Shown: in pieces, positions 52,628-62,336 of the stretch
How the letters are laid out: each line of letters opens with the position of its first letter
Numbering within the stretch: position 1 is the first letter of the stretch
Assembly (NCBI GenBank): GCA_947503765.1
Contig: CANNFA010000003.1
Coordinates: forward strand, 496,001-560,000
Source of the DNA: an uncultured Paracoccaceae bacterium
GTDB lineage: Bacteria > Pseudomonadota > Alphaproteobacteria > Rhodobacterales > Rhodobacteraceae
Direction of reading: 5' to 3'
DNA: 64,000 nt
The notes under the pieces: model-generated
The model's database searches: none
The model's input: the letters and a program-made list of their open reading frames with translations, nothing else
What the model was told of the DNA's origin: nothing
Translations under genes and position numbers: made by a program

Positions 52628-55495
52628 TCAGCCCTCCCCGCCTTCGTCCTGCGCGACCTTGCGCGAGGGGTCGTAATCCATCGCTTCGGGGTTCACCGAC
52701 TCGCCGGCATAGCGGGCGATCCGGCTCAGCGAGTAGAGCATCAGCATCACCGCGCCCAGCACCGTCAGGAACACGCCCAGGTCGAACAGCAAGGCGGTGG
52801 CCAGCTCGAATTCCTCGAACGGCCAGATATGGACATAGCCGAAGGCGCCGGTCAGGAACGGCCGCCCGGCCAGCCACGCGCCGACCCCGGTCAGACCCGC
52901 GACCACCACGCCCCAGCCGATCATCGAGTGATACTCGACCCGCTGGCGGCTTTGCGTCCAGGCGAACCCGGACGCCATGTACTGCATCAGAAGCGCGATC
53001 GACACGATCAGACCGGCGACGAACCCGCCCCCCGGCTCGTTGTGGCCGCGCAGGAAGATGAAGATGCCCACAACGCCCGCGATCGGCATCATCACCCGTG
53101 TCGCCACCACCATCATCAAGGGGTGCCGGTCGCGCGAGCGGTCCTGGCTGAAGTCCCAGTTCCTCAACCGCCGCGCCGCCTGGCCGGACAGAAGCGCCTC
53201 CATCAGCGCAAAGATCGTCAGCCCGGCAATGCCCAGCACGATGATCTCGCCGAACGTGTCGTAGCCGCGGAAATCCACCAGGATGACGTTGACCACGTTG
53301 GTCCCGCCGCCGCCGGTATAGGAATTGGCCAGGTGGAAGTCGGAAATCGTGCTGAAATCGCGCCGCAGGAAGGCATGGGCCAGCAGGCCCACGCCGCCGC
53401 CCGCGCCGATGGCGATGGCCGCGTCGCGCAGCCGCACCGCCGGCACGCTTTCGCGCGGGGTCTCCTTGGGCAGGAAATGCAGCGCCAGCAGCAGCAGCAT
53501 GATCGTCACCGTCTCGACCGAGATCTGCGTCAGCGCCAGATCCGGCGCCGACAGGTACACGAACCCGGCCGAGACCATCAGCCCGATGATCGAGATCACC
53601 ACCAGCGTCAGGAACCGCCGCCGGTGCATCACCACCACCGCCAAGGTCGCCACCACCAGCAGCACCCAGCCGATCGCGGCCACCGGCGAGATCGGCAGCG
53701 GCGCGCGCCCCGGCGCGGCCATGCCGCCGCCCGACCAGGCGACGTATCCCAGCGCCAGCGTCGCCGCGACGAAGATCGCGAGATACCGGCTGATCGCGCC
53801 GTCATGGCTGCGCTCGGTGATCCAGCGCGATCCGCCGGCGGACCGGTCGATCACCCAGTCGAAGATCGTCTTGGCCTCGGGGCGCGGGGTCGCCAGCCAG
53901 GCGCGGTCCAGCAGCGCGTGCAGCCCCAGCAGCACCGCGCCGCCCGCCACCGCCGCCACCGACATCCACAAGGCCGGAGTCACGCCGTGCCAAATCTTCA
54001 GGTGGAAATCGGGCAGCCCGCCGCCCGTGACGGCGCCCGCCGCCACCTTGACCAGCGGCTCCGCCAGGAACGGCGCCAGCCCGATCGCCACCACCAGCAC
54101 CACCAGCAGCGCCGGCGCGGCATACATCCCGAAGGGCGGATCGTGCGGCTTGTGCGGGTAATCGTCCCGCACCGGGCCCAAGAAGACATGCACAATGAAG
54201 CGCAGGCTGTAGGCCACCGACAGCAGCGCGCCCAGCGTCGCCAGCGCCGGCACCAGCCACGGATTGCCCCACCAATAGGTGTGCGATGCCTCTTCCAGCA
54301 TCATCTCCTTGGACAGGAACCCGTTGAACAGCGGGATCCCCGCCATCGACAGGGCCGCGACCGTGCCGATCACAAAGGTCACCGGCATCAGGTGCCGCAG
54401 GCCGCCCAGCCGCTTGATGTCGCGGGTATGCGTCTCGTGATCCACGATCCCGGCGACCATGAACAGCGACGCCTTGAAGGTCAGGTGGTTGATGACGTGA
54501 AAGATCGCCGCGACCGCCGCCATCTTGGTGCCGAAGCCCAGCAGCATGGTCAGCAGCCCCAGATGCGACACCGTCGAGAACGCCAGCAGCGCCTTCAGAT
54601 CGTCCTTGAACAGCGCGATCAGCGCACCCAGGATCATCGTCACCAGCCCGGTGGTGGCCACGATATAGAACCACGCCTCGGTCCCCGCCAGCACCGGCCA
54701 GAGCCGCGCCATCAGGAACACGCCCGCCTTCACCATCGTCGCCGAATGCAGATACGCCGAGACCGGTGTCGGCGCGGCCATCGCGTGCGGCAGCCAGAAA
54801 TGGAACGGGAACTGCGCCGACTTGGTGAACGCGCCCAGCAGGATCAGGATCAGCGCCGGCAGGTACCAGTCAGAGGCGCGAATCGCATCGCCCTGCGACA
54901 GGATGTCGGTCAGGTTGTAGCTGCCCGCCACATTGCCGAGGATGAGAAGCCCGCCGATCATCGCCAGACCGCCCCCCGCCGTCACCGCCAGCGCCATGCG
55001 CGCGCCCTGCCGGCCTTCGGGCAGGTGCCGCCAATAGCCGATCAGCAGGAAGGACGACAGGCTCGTCAGCTCCCAGAAGACCAGCAAAAGCAGGATGTTG
55101 TCGGACAGGACGATGCCCAGCATCGCGCCCTGGAACAGCAGCAGATAGGTATAGAACACCCCCATCGGATCGTCGCCCGACAGGTAGAACCGCGCATATA
55201 GCGTGATCAGCAGCCCGACGCCCAGGATCATCCCCGCGAACAGCAGCCCCAGACCGTCAAGGAAGAACGACGCCGACAGGCCCAGCTGCGGCAGCCATTC
55301 GATCTGCGCCGTCAGCACCTCGCCGTCCATCACACGCGGCGTGAGAACCCCAAGCATGACCAGCGCCAGGATCGTCGGCAGTGCGGTAAACATCGCGCAG
55401 GCATTGCGGCCCGCGCGGATCATCAGACCGGGAACGAGTGCCCCCAGAAAGGGCACGATCGCAATGACCGGTAACAAGCTGGCGCCGTTCTCCAC
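52628..55495 (-). CDS. mnhA: monovalent cation/H+ antiporter subunit A fused to subunit B
   Basis: A 955-residue integral membrane protein, the largest subunit of the Mnh/Mrp/Pha Na+(K+)/H+ antiporter. Residues 1 to about 770 are the NuoL-like MnhA, with [44 protein letters not shown] and an MnhA-type C-terminal region. Residues about 790-955 are MnhB-like ([28 protein letters not shown]), so A and B are fused as in other alphaproteobacteria. GTG 55495 is proposed as the start with GAGAGG upstream; the frame above it has only charged low-complexity sequence. It is the first gene of the operon and supports salt and alkaline tolerance. Confidence 0.94.
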   Translation of the reverse strand: MENGASLLPVIAIVPFLGALVPGLMIRAGRNACAMFTALPTILALVMLGVLTPRVMDGEVLTAQIEWLPQLGLSASFFLDGLGLLFAGMILGVGLLITLYARFYLSGDDPMGVFYTYLLLFQGAMLGIVLSDNILLLLVFWELTSLSSFLLIGYWRHLPEGRQGARMALAVTAGGGLAMIGGLLILGNVAGSYNLTDILSQGDAIRASDWYLPALILILLGAFTKSAQFPFHFWLPHAMAAPTPVSAYLHSATMVKAGVFLMARLWPVLAGTEAWFYIVATTGLVTMILGALIALFKDDLKALLAFSTVSHLGLLTMLLGFGTKMAAVAAIFHVINHLTFKASLFMVAGIVDHETHTRDIKRLGGLRHLMPVTFVIGTVAALSMAGIPLFNGFLSKEMMLEEASHTYWWGNPWLVPALATLGALLSVAYSLRFIVHVFLGPVRDDYPHKPHDPPFGMYAAPALLVVLVVAIGLAPFLAEPLVKVAAGAVTGGGLPDFHLKIWHGVTPALWMSVAAVAGGAVLLGLHALLDRAWLATPRPEAKTIFDWVIDRSAGGSRWITERSHDGAISRYLAIFVAATLALGYVAWSGGGMAAPGRAPLPISPVAAIGWVLLVVATLAVVVMHRRRFLTLVVISIIGLMVSAGFVYLSAPDLALTQISVETVTIMLLLLALHFLPKETPRESVPAVRLRDAAIAIGAGGGVGLLAHAFLRRDFSTISDFHLANSYTGGGGTNVVNVILVDFRGYDTFGEIIVLGIAGLTIFALMEALLSGQAARRLRNWDFSQDRSRDRHPLMMVVATRVMMPIAGVVGIFIFLRGHNEPGGGFVAGLIVSIALLMQYMASGFAWTQSRQRVEYHSMIGWGVVVAGLTGVGAWLAGRPFLTGAFGYVHIWPFEEFELATALLFDLGVFLTVLGAVMLMLYSLSRIARYAGESVNPEAMDYDPSRKVAQDEGGEG

Positions 55496-55763
55496 CCGGA
55501 CCTCTCGGTTCTCTTCGTCGTTCTTCTCCGGCCGGGTGAAACCGGCTCCCTGTCCCGTCGGGGCGCGCGCTGCCGCGCGTCCCGCCGCGTCTATACACAG
55601 CTTTGGCACGGGGAAACAGTCCGGCCGGGCCGCGCCCGCCGCCTTTTTTCCCGCCGCCCCGCGTCACCGCGTCGCGCGGGGCGGCGCCATCCGCGATTGA
55701 CTATTCCGACTTTTTCGCTCAGTTACTGGCGCGTCACCGATGCCTTTCGACGGATCCCCGACG
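55496..55763. promoter_or_regulatory. divergent region mnhA / bfd
   Basis: A 268-bp non-coding stretch with a Pro/Arg-coding-like GC-rich core that holds no gene. TTGACT at about 55697 is a possible -35 for bfd, with no good -10 at 17 bp. No iron-responsive box could be recognised. Confidence 0.3.
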
Positions 55764-56051
55764 ATGATCATCTGCCACTGCCAGGCCATCACCGACCGCG
55801 ACATTCACGCCGCCATCGACTGGATGCGCGCCGCCGACCCCGACACGCTGATCACGCCGGGCAAGATATACCGCGCGCTGGGAAAATCGGCCGATTGCGG
55901 CGGTTGCATGCCGCTGTTCCTGGGCACGATGCGCGCGAATGCGAACTTGGAAGTTCCCGCCGACCTGCGTACCCTTCGTGCGCAGACCGACAGCGAACCG
56001 ACAGGAGGATCCGTTCCATGCAGGGCGACAAGAAAATCATCGAATACCTGA
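55764..56051 (+). CDS. bfd: bacterioferritin-associated ferredoxin
   Basis: A 95-residue [2Fe-2S] protein with Cys ligands in [14 protein letters not shown] and [10 protein letters not shown], and the Bfd-type [16 protein letters not shown] segment. It reduces bacterioferritin so that stored iron can be released. ATG 55764 is chosen over the upstream ATG 55740, which adds eight residues without a ribosome site. It overlaps bfr by 34 bp, which fits coupled expression. Confidence 0.9.
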   Translation: MIICHCQAITDRDIHAAIDWMRAADPDTLITPGKIYRALGKSADCGGCMPLFLGTMRANANLEVPADLRTLRAQTDSEPTGGSVPCRATRKSSNT

Positions 56052-56503
56052 ACCGCGCGCTGCGCGCCGAATTGACGGCCGTCAGCCAGTACTGGCTGCA
56101 CTACCGCCTTCAGGACGATTGGGGCCTTGCGCACATGGCCGCGAAAAGCCGCGAGGAAAGCATCGAGGAGATGCATCACGCCGACAAGCTGATCGCGCGT
56201 ATCCTGTTTCTCGAAGGCCATCCCAACCTGCAAAAGCTCGACCCGCTGCGAATCGGCCAGACCCCGCGCGAGACGCTCGATTGCGACCTCGCCGCCGAGC
56301 TGGAGGCCGTCGCGCTTTACAAGGAGGCGCGCGCCTATTGCGAGGAGGCGGGCGATTACGTGTCCAAGAACATCTTCGAAGAGCTTCTGACCGACGAGGA
56401 AGGACATGTCGATTTTCTGGAAACCCAGATCGAGCTGTTCGAGCGTGTGGGCGCCGAACGCTATGCCCAGTTGAACGCAGGCAGGATGGACGAGGCCGAG
56501 TAA
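56018..56503 (+). CDS. bfr: bacterioferritin
   Basis: A 161-residue haem-containing ferritin that stores iron. Ferroxidase-centre residues are visible in [32 protein letters not shown] and [19 protein letters not shown]. The start at ATG 56018 follows AGGAGGATCC, and the sequence [16 protein letters not shown] is the family start (the haem-binding Met lies further in). It is paired with bfd and forms an iron-storage module. Confidence 0.96.
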   Translation: MQGDKKIIEYLNRALRAELTAVSQYWLHYRLQDDWGLAHMAAKSREESIEEMHHADKLIARILFLEGHPNLQKLDPLRIGQTPRETLDCDLAAELEAVALYKEARAYCEEAGDYVSKNIFEELLTDEEGHVDFLETQIELFERVGAERYAQLNAGRMDEAE

Positions 56504-56556
56504 CGCGCGTTTCCTTCCGTTTGCGGCCGGCCCCGGACACCGGCGCCGGCGCCGCA

Positions 56557-56583
56557 CCCGGACCCGCAGGCGCCGGGTCCGGG
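56557..56583 (+). terminator. hairpin after bfr
   Basis: A perfect 10-bp stem CCCGGACCCG/CGGGTCCGGG with a seven-base loop lies 54 bp past the bfr stop, but no T-tract follows; a weak or rho-dependent termination site is possible. Confidence 0.35.
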
Positions 56584-56718
56584 CCACTCGTCACCCGGCC
56601 CGGCGCCCCGGACCGCACAGATGCCGCGCCCTGCGGCGGGGCGAATGCCCCCGCAGCGCACCCGGCAGGCAGCACGATAACCCGCCCTGTCTTGACCGGC
56701 GGTTAACGGGGACCGCCC

Positions 56719-57978
56719 ATGCGTCCTTATCCCCTGATCGCCACCCTCGCCGCGCCCGCGATCCGCGCGCTGCTGCTGCTGCGCCGCATTCGGGGGGGCG
56801 AAAGCCGCGGCGACAGCGCCGAACGTCTCGGGCGCGGTGCGGGCCGGCCTGGCGCGCTGTGGCTGCACGGCGCGTCGAACGGCGAGCTGGCCTCGGCCCG
56901 CGCGCTGGCCGAGGCGCTGCGCGCCGCCTTCCCGGATCTGCCGCTGGTGGTGACGGCGAACACCCTTTCGGGTCGGGCGCTTGCCGCCGGCTGGCACCTG
57001 CCGGACACGGCTTGCCGGCTCGCCCCGCTCGACGCGCCCGGCCCGCTTGCCCGGTTCCGCGCGGCATGGCGGCCGCGCCTGCTGATCGTGATGGAAAACG
57101 AGCTGTGGCCGGAACGGATCGTGTCGGCGCCGCACCCGGTTCTCTATGCCGGTGCCCGCATGTCGGAGCGCAGTTTCCGGCGCTGGCAAAAACTGCCGCG
57201 CCTGGCGCGCGGAATGTTCTCGCGCATCGACACGGTCTTTGCGCAGGACGCCGCCTCTGCCCGGCGCTTTGCCGCGCTGGGCGCGCGCCGGATCGGGGCC
57301 ACCGGCACGCTGAAATCGAACGTGCAGCCGGCAGTCGACGCGGCGCTGCTGGACCGTTACGCGCCGCTATTCGTGCGCGCCGATACGGTGCTGGCCGCCT
57401 CCACCCACGAGGGCGAGGAGGAGATCGTGCTGGACGCCTTCGCGCAGGCCCGCGCCCGGCGCCCCGGCCTGCGGCTGATCCTGGCCCCGCGCCACCCGCG
57501 CCGGGCCGAGGCGGTGGCGGCGGCGATCGGCGCCGCCGGCCTGAGCCACCTGCGCCGGACCGAGGCGGAACCCGACGCGGACAGTGCCGTCTACCTTGCC
57601 GACACGCTTGGCGAGATGGGGCTGTGGTACGCGCTGGCCGGGGCGACCTTCGTCGGCGGCTCGCTGGTGCCGCGCGGCGGCCATACCCCGTTCGAGCCGG
57701 CCGCAGCCGGATCGGCGATCCTTCACGGCCCGCATACCGACAATTTCACCGCCGAATACGCGGCGCTGGACGCCGGTGGCGGAGCGGTATGTGCGGAAGA
57801 CGCGGCCGCGCTCGGCGCCGCGCTGGTCCGGCTGGCCGATCCCGCGCGGCAGGCGCGGCTGGCCGAGACCGCGCGCGAAATACTGGCGCCACTCGACGAC
57901 AGCGCGCGGCTGATCGCGGCGATCGTGGACGAGGCGCGGGCGCTGGTCACCGCGCCGGACCCTGCCGAAACGGCATAG
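56719..57978 (+). CDS. waaA: 3-deoxy-D-manno-octulosonic-acid transferase
   Basis: A 419-residue membrane-associated glycosyltransferase that adds Kdo to lipid A. It has the N-terminal half with LWLHGASNGELASARAL and VIMENELWPERI-like ENELWPERI, ARMSERSFRRWQ, FAQDAASARRFAALGA and the C-terminal GATFVGGSLVPRGGHTPFEPAA that binds CMP-Kdo. The length is usual. Whether it adds one or two Kdo residues cannot be read from the sequence. It is convergent with rpoH. Confidence 0.95.
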   Translation: MRPYPLIATLAAPAIRALLLLRRIRGGESRGDSAERLGRGAGRPGALWLHGASNGELASARALAEALRAAFPDLPLVVTANTLSGRALAAGWHLPDTACRLAPLDAPGPLARFRAAWRPRLLIVMENELWPERIVSAPHPVLYAGARMSERSFRRWQKLPRLARGMFSRIDTVFAQDAASARRFAALGARRIGATGTLKSNVQPAVDAALLDRYAPLFVRADTVLAASTHEGEEEIVLDAFAQARARRPGLRLILAPRHPRRAEAVAAAIGAAGLSHLRRTEAEPDADSAVYLADTLGEMGLWYALAGATFVGGSLVPRGGHTPFEPAAAGSAILHGPHTDNFTAEYAALDAGGGAVCAEDAAALGAALVRLADPARQARLAETAREILAPLDDSARLIAAIVDEARALVTAPDPAETA

Positions 57979-58000
57979 GGCGGGCACCCTCGCCCGCCCT
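57977..58000. terminator. hairpin between convergent waaA and rpoH
   Basis: A perfect 9-bp stem AGGGCGGGC/GCCCGCCCT with a six-base loop lies just past the waaA stop and 25 bp before the rpoH stop, so it can serve both genes. No T-tract is present. Confidence 0.5.
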
Positions 58001-58024
58001 GCCCGGCATGAGTTTGGCGGCGCG

Positions 58025-58924
58025 TCAGTGAATGCTGCCGGTCACGCCCTTTTCCTGCGCCAGTTCCTTCATCCGCTTTTGCAGCTTCTCGAAGGCGCGC
58101 ACCTCGATCTGGCGGATCCGTTCGCGGCTGACGTCATAGACGCCCGACAGATCCTCCAGCGTGACGGGCCGGTCCTGAAGCCGGCGCTGGGTCAGGATGT
58201 CCTGCTCGCGCTCGTTCAGCACATCCAGCGCCTCGGCCAGCAATTCGCGGCGAATCTGCAGTTCGTCCTTTTCCTCGTAGGCGGTGGCCTGGTCGGCATC
58301 CTCGTCTTCAAGCCAATCCATCCACTCGGTCGAGGAATCGCCGTCGGCGCCGACCATCGCGTTAAGCGACGCGTCGCCCCCCGACATGCGCCGGTTCATC
58401 GAGATCACCTCGTCCTCGGTGACGCCAAGATCGGTCGCGATCCGCTTGACCTTGTCAGGATGCAGATCGCCGTCTTCCAGCGCGCCGATCCGGGCCTTGG
58501 CCTTGCGCAGGTTGAAGAACAGCTTCTTCTGCGCGCTGGTGGTGCCCAGCTTGACCATCGACCACGACCGCAGCACATATTCCTGGATCGCGGCACGAAT
58601 CCACCACATCGCGTAGGTTGCCAGCCGGAACCCTCGTTCGGGGTCGAACTTCTTGACCGCCTGCATCAGGCCGACATTCGCCTCGGAAATCACCTCGGCC
58701 TGCGGCAGGCCATAGCCGCGATAGCCCATGGCGATCTTGGCCGCGAGACGCAGGTGCGACGTGACAAGCTTGTGGGCGGCGCCGGTATCCTCGCGCTCGA
58801 CCCAGGCCTTGGCCAGCATGTATTCCTCTTCCGGCTCCAGCATCGGGAATTTGCGGATTTCCTGCAAATACCGGTTCAGGCCCTGTTCGGGCGACGGGGC
58901 GGGAAGCGGGGCGTAGTTGCTCAT
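58025..58924 (-). CDS. rpoH: heat-shock sigma factor RpoH (sigma-32 type)
   Basis: A 299-residue sigma factor. It has region 2 (SHLRLAAKIAMGYRGYGLPQAEVISEANVGLMQAVKKFDPERGFRLATYAMWWI, which contains the RpoH box), the RpoH-specific QKKLFFNLRK motif, and region 4 with LSGVYDVSRERIRQIEVRAFEKL. The start at ATG 58922-58924 (MSNYAPLP) is preferred over ATG 58930 because GAGGG lies 6 bp away from it but directly against the first ATG. It directs heat-shock and related promoters. Confidence 0.95.
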   Translation of the reverse strand: MSNYAPLPAPSPEQGLNRYLQEIRKFPMLEPEEEYMLAKAWVEREDTGAAHKLVTSHLRLAAKIAMGYRGYGLPQAEVISEANVGLMQAVKKFDPERGFRLATYAMWWIRAAIQEYVLRSWSMVKLGTTSAQKKLFFNLRKAKARIGALEDGDLHPDKVKRIATDLGVTEDEVISMNRRMSGGDASLNAMVGADGDSSTEWMDWLEDEDADQATAYEEKDELQIRRELLAEALDVLNEREQDILTQRRLQDRPVTLEDLSGVYDVSRERIRQIEVRAFEKLQKRMKELAQEKGVTGSIH

Positions 58925-59260
58925 TTTCATCCCTCATGACGCCCGATGTATCGGGCATTAACATTACATTTAGGAATGCCGCGGCATTATTCAAGATGCC
59001 GTGCTGCTTCGGTTGTCGGAACGCAAGATGTACCCTTTCGCGCCCGACATCCAGCGATGTCATCGTTTCTCACATCATCGTGTCGGCATGTGTCATGGGG
59101 TCAATCCGCATCGCTCCGCTTTCGTTCCCGCCCGGCGCGCGCAACATGCACAAGCCGGGTAAACACCGCGTTACCGCGCCCGCGATATCAACGCTCGGGC
59201 GCAACAAATACGGCCCTCGGCGCGTTCCCCAAGGGATTGCGACACGGCAAGGAGGCGACC
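58925..59260. promoter_or_regulatory. divergent region rpoH / DUF488 with hairpin and palindrome
   Basis: A 336-bp gap. In the rpoH leader, GCCCGA/TCGGGC (58941-58956) forms a 6-bp hairpin ending five bases ahead of GAGGG. A 14-bp palindrome AATGCCGCGGCATT lies at 58975-58988. CTTGAA (58990-58995) and CCTAAAT (58968-58974) with 15 bp spacing are a possible sigma-32-like promoter. For the DUF488 gene only the AAGGAGG ribosome site is clear. Confidence 0.4.
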
Positions 59261-59611
59261 ATGGATATCAGAACCCGCCGCGCCTACGAGGCGCCCGGCA
59301 AGGATGACGGGTATCGCATCCTGGTGGATCGCATCTGGCCGCGCGGCGTGTCGAAGGAGGATCTGGCGCTGGACGACTGGAACAAGACGCTCGCGCCCAG
59401 CGACGATCTGCGCAAATGGTTCGATCACGACCCGGACAAATGGGACGAATTCCAGCGCCGCTACCGGCAGGAACTAGACGATTGCACCGGCCCGGTGAAC
59501 GAATTGCTGAAACATGTCCGCAACGGCCGTGTCACGCTGGTCTTCGGCGCAAAGGACGAGGATCACAATAACGCCGAGGCGCTGCGCGACTACCTGCGCG
59601 AGAAGGCGTGA
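59261..59611 (+). CDS. DUF488 family protein
   Basis: A 116-residue protein of the DUF488 family, with YRILVDRIWPRGVSKEDLALDDW near the start, SDDLRKWFDHDPDKWDEFQRRYRQEL, and VTLVFGAKDEDHNNAEALRDYL near the end. Its role is unknown. AAGGAGG precedes the ATG. It is divergent from rpoH and lies next to lpdA in convergent orientation. Confidence 0.88.
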   Translation: MDIRTRRAYEAPGKDDGYRILVDRIWPRGVSKEDLALDDWNKTLAPSDDLRKWFDHDPDKWDEFQRRYRQELDDCTGPVNELLKHVRNGRVTLVFGAKDEDHNNAEALRDYLREKA

Positions 59612-59662
59612 ACGCTGTGCGGCGCAGCACGGAAGCGAGCGCCGCGCCCGAAGCGCCTTGGA

Positions 59663-59767
59663 GCATGTCGCGTTCAATCGAATTCAGCCGCCGGGGCGAA
59701 CGCGCCCTTCTTCGAAAACGCGGCCTCCCCCAGGCGGACGAGTCGAATCCGAATGACCGCGACACGC
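59663..59767. repeat. imperfect inverted repeat between DUF488 and lpdA
   Basis: Arms of 23 bp at 59663-59685 (starting GCATGTCGCG) and 59745-59767 (ending GCGACACGC) pair at 19 positions. They lie between convergent genes. The arm resembles short repeats that I have seen in other Rhodobacterales, but this is from memory. Confidence 0.5.
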
Positions 59768-59768
59768 C

Positions 59769-61166
59769 CTAGATGTGGATCACCCGGTCATAGGCGTCCA
59801 GCACCGATTCGTGCATCATCTCCGACAGGGTCGGGTGCGGGAACACGGCCTCCATCAGGTCTTCCTCGGTCGTCTCCAGCTGGCGGCCGACGACATAGCC
59901 CTGGATCAGTTCCGTCACCTCGGCCCCGACCATGTGCGCGCCCAGCAATTCGCCGGTGCCCGCGTCGAACACGGTCTTGACCATGCCTTCCGCCTCGCCC
60001 AGCGCGATCGCTTTGCCGTTGCCGATGAACGGAAAGCGGCCGACGCGGATCTTGTAACCCTTTTCCTTGGCCTGCGCCTCGGTATAACCGACAGAGGCGA
60101 TCTGCGGCTGGCAATAGGTGCAGCCGGCGATGCTCTCTGGCTTGACGGGATGTACCTTGTTCTTGCCGGCGACCAGTTCGGCGACCATCACGCCTTCATG
60201 CGACGCCTTGTGCGCCAGCCAGGGCGCGCCGGCGACATCGCCGATGGCATAAAGCCCGTCGACCCCGGTGCGGCAATACTCGTCCGTCACGACATGGGAG
60301 CGATCGACCTTCACGCCCAGCTCCTCAAGGCCCAGCCCCTCGACATTGCCGACGATGCCGACCGCCGAGATCACGCTGTCGAATTCCATCTTCTCGACCT
60401 TGCCGCCGGTCTCGATATGGGCGGTGACCTTGTCCTTGCCGCGGTCGAGCTGCTTGACCATGGCCTTTTCCATGATCTTCATGCCCTGCTTCTTGAACGA
60501 CTTTTTCGCAAAGGCGGAAATCTCGGCATCCTCCACCGGCAGGATGCGGTCCATCACCTCGACCACGGTCGTCTCCGCGCCCAGCGTGTTGTAGAAGCTG
60601 GCGAATTCGATACCGATCGCACCCGAGCCGATCACCAGCAGCTTTTTCGGCATCCGCGGCGGTTGCAGCGCGTGCTTGTAGGTCCAGACCAGATCGCCGT
60701 CCGCCTCCAGCCCCGGCAATTCGCGGGCCCGCGCGCCGGTGGCCAGGATGATGGCCTTGCCGGTCATCTCTTCGGTGCCCTTGTCGGTCTTGACGCTGAC
60801 CTTGCCCTTGCCGGGCAGCGTCGCCGCGCCCATGACGACGTCGATCTTGTTCTTCTTCATCAGGTGGCCGACGCCGGAATTGAGCTGCTTGGCCACGTTG
60901 CGCGAGCGTTTAACCACCGCGTCGAGGTCATAGCCGATGCCGTCCGCCTTCAGGCCGAATTCCTTGGCGCGGTGCATCAGGTGGAACACCTCGGAGGAGC
61001 GCAGCAGCGCCTTGGTCGGGATGCAGCCCCAGTTCAGGCAGATGCCGCCCATATGCTCGCGCTCGACGATGGCGACCTTCAGACCAAGCTGCGCGCCCCG
61101 GATGGCCGCGACATAGCCGCCGGGGCCGGCGCCGATCACGATCATGTCATAGGATTTCCCGGCCAT
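59769..61166 (-). CDS. lpdA: dihydrolipoyl dehydrogenase
   Basis: A 465-residue FAD enzyme, the E3 component of 2-oxoacid dehydrogenase complexes. It has the FAD motif IVIGAGPGGYVAAIRGAQLG, the redox disulfide GGICLNWGCIPTKALL, the NAD motif VIGSGAIGIEFASFYNTLG, and the catalytic His-Glu pair in FPHPTLSEMMHE. ATG 61164-61166 is chosen because GGAGGAGAAC precedes it; an ATG four codons upstream lies inside that ribosome site. No E1/E2 genes are nearby, though this E3 type commonly serves the pyruvate or oxoglutarate complex. Confidence 0.96.
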   Translation of the reverse strand: MAGKSYDMIVIGAGPGGYVAAIRGAQLGLKVAIVEREHMGGICLNWGCIPTKALLRSSEVFHLMHRAKEFGLKADGIGYDLDAVVKRSRNVAKQLNSGVGHLMKKNKIDVVMGAATLPGKGKVSVKTDKGTEEMTGKAIILATGARARELPGLEADGDLVWTYKHALQPPRMPKKLLVIGSGAIGIEFASFYNTLGAETTVVEVMDRILPVEDAEISAFAKKSFKKQGMKIMEKAMVKQLDRGKDKVTAHIETGGKVEKMEFDSVISAVGIVGNVEGLGLEELGVKVDRSHVVTDEYCRTGVDGLYAIGDVAGAPWLAHKASHEGVMVAELVAGKNKVHPVKPESIAGCTYCQPQIASVGYTEAQAKEKGYKIRVGRFPFIGNGKAIALGEAEGMVKTVFDAGTGELLGAHMVGAEVTELIQGYVVGRQLETTEEDLMEAVFPHPTLSEMMHESVLDAYDRVIHI

Positions 61167-61185
61167 GTTCTCCTCCATCCGGTAA

Positions 61186-61205
61186 ATTGTTTAATGTTGA
61201 ACAAT
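61186..61205. promoter_or_regulatory. inverted repeat upstream of lpdA
   Basis: ATTGTT and AACAAT (8-bp spacer) lie 20-39 bp upstream of the lpdA ATG. The position suits an operator, but no regulator can be named. Confidence 0.3.
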
Positions 61206-61357
61206 CCCTACCCGACGCCGCGCCCCGTGCCAATGCCCCGCATCGGCAGGTCCGGTTTTCGGTCAGCGCATGGCTGGACAGGCGAAAAGAGCCCGGATCG
61301 CGGGCTCTTTGCCGGCAGGTCGATAAGCGCGCGCGGCGATGGCAGGCATCCGTGGAG

Positions 61358-61378
61358 GTCCCGGGTCAGGCCCGGGAC
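61358..61378. repeat. REP-like palindrome, single copy
   Basis: Arms GTCCCGGG/CCCGGGAC around TCAGG, a close relative of the palindromes at 30734-31028. It lies 20 bp before the stop of the small membrane protein. Confidence 0.6.
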
Positions 61379-61397
61379 GGGTGAGATGCGCGGCGCA

Positions 61398-61604
61398 TCA
61401 CCCGTGCTTCACGCCGCGTTTCCATACCCAGGCAAGGAACAGCCCCGCCGCGCCCAGTGCGGCGATGAAATACCCGGCCGGGACCAGCCATTCGGGGAAG
61501 AAGCCGCTGCCCGCGCCCTCGGCCCCCACCGGGATGAACGGATAGGCCACGAGGATCGCCAGCCCGGCGAGCAGGACGATTGTCCACAAGGTCATGCTTT
61601 TCAT
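61398..61604 (-). CDS. small membrane protein, unknown
   Basis: A 68-residue protein with two hydrophobic segments (LWTIVLLAGLAILVAYPFI and GYFIAALGAAGLFLAWVW) and a short charged tail. ATG 61602-61604 is chosen because AGGAGGTG precedes it at ideal spacing; a longer TTG start would place that ribosome site inside the gene. It does not match a family I know. It follows the DUF924 gene on the same strand by 63 bp. Confidence 0.6.
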   Translation of the reverse strand: MKSMTLWTIVLLAGLAILVAYPFIPVGAEGAGSGFFPEWLVPAGYFIAALGAAGLFLAWVWKRGVKHG

Positions 61605-61667
61605 GTCTGACACCTCCTGCCGGCCCAACCAGCGGCAGGCGCCGAAGGTTCCGCAGGGCGCGCGGCG

Positions 61668-62240
61668 TCAGGCGTCCACCAGCTTGAGCGCGTGGGCATA
61701 GCCGCCCTGGTCCATGAACGTCAGCTCCGGCCCGGTGGTCGCGCGGCCAAGCGCCTCGTTGCGGTAGGGGAAGCGGCCGAACTGGCGGATCACCTCGCGG
61801 TGCGCGCGCGCATGTCTCAGGTTGTGCGCCCCGGTCTCGGGCATCCGCGTCTTGATCAGCCGCACGCAGCGGTCCTGATCCACCAGGCATTCCGAATGCA
61901 TCAGCGGCATGTAGAAGAACTGCCGCTCGGGCTCTGCCGTCTTCATGTCGAAGCCGCGCGCGATGGCCTGTTTCGCCGCCGCCAGAGAGATCGCATCGGT
62001 GGCAAAGGATTTGCCGCTGCCGCGGAACATGTTGCGCGGGAGCTGGTCGGTCAGGATGATGTAGGCAAGCGCGCCGGGCGCATGGGTCGGCCATTTGGCA
62101 TGTCCGCCGGCCAGCGCGCGGGACCAGTCCGCCTCGAACCGCTGGCGGATGTCGCTATCCACCGCCTCGTCGACCGCATACCAGCCTTCAGGTCCGACCT
62201 GTTTCAGCCAGAAGTCCAGAATGTCCTCAGGGGTTGTCAT
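61668..62240 (-). CDS. DUF924 family protein
   Basis: A 190-residue protein with the DUF924 features EDILDFWLKQVGPEGWYAVDEAVD, LAYIILTDQLPRNMFRG, FYMPLMHSECLVDQDRCV and QFGRFPYRNEALGR. Its biochemical role is unknown. ATG 62238-62240 is the first codon of the family start MTTPEDILDFW. Confidence 0.92.
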   Translation of the reverse strand: MTTPEDILDFWLKQVGPEGWYAVDEAVDSDIRQRFEADWSRALAGGHAKWPTHAPGALAYIILTDQLPRNMFRGSGKSFATDAISLAAAKQAIARGFDMKTAEPERQFFYMPLMHSECLVDQDRCVRLIKTRMPETGAHNLRHARAHREVIRQFGRFPYRNEALGRATTGPELTFMDQGGYAHALKLVDA

Positions 62241-62336
62241 GGGAACCGCTCCTCACCCGTTTATTCCCGCCAGACCCCTGATAGGTGGCACTTTATCCCC
62301 AACCTGGCAAGCCTTACTGCGTCATCCCGCCGCAGA

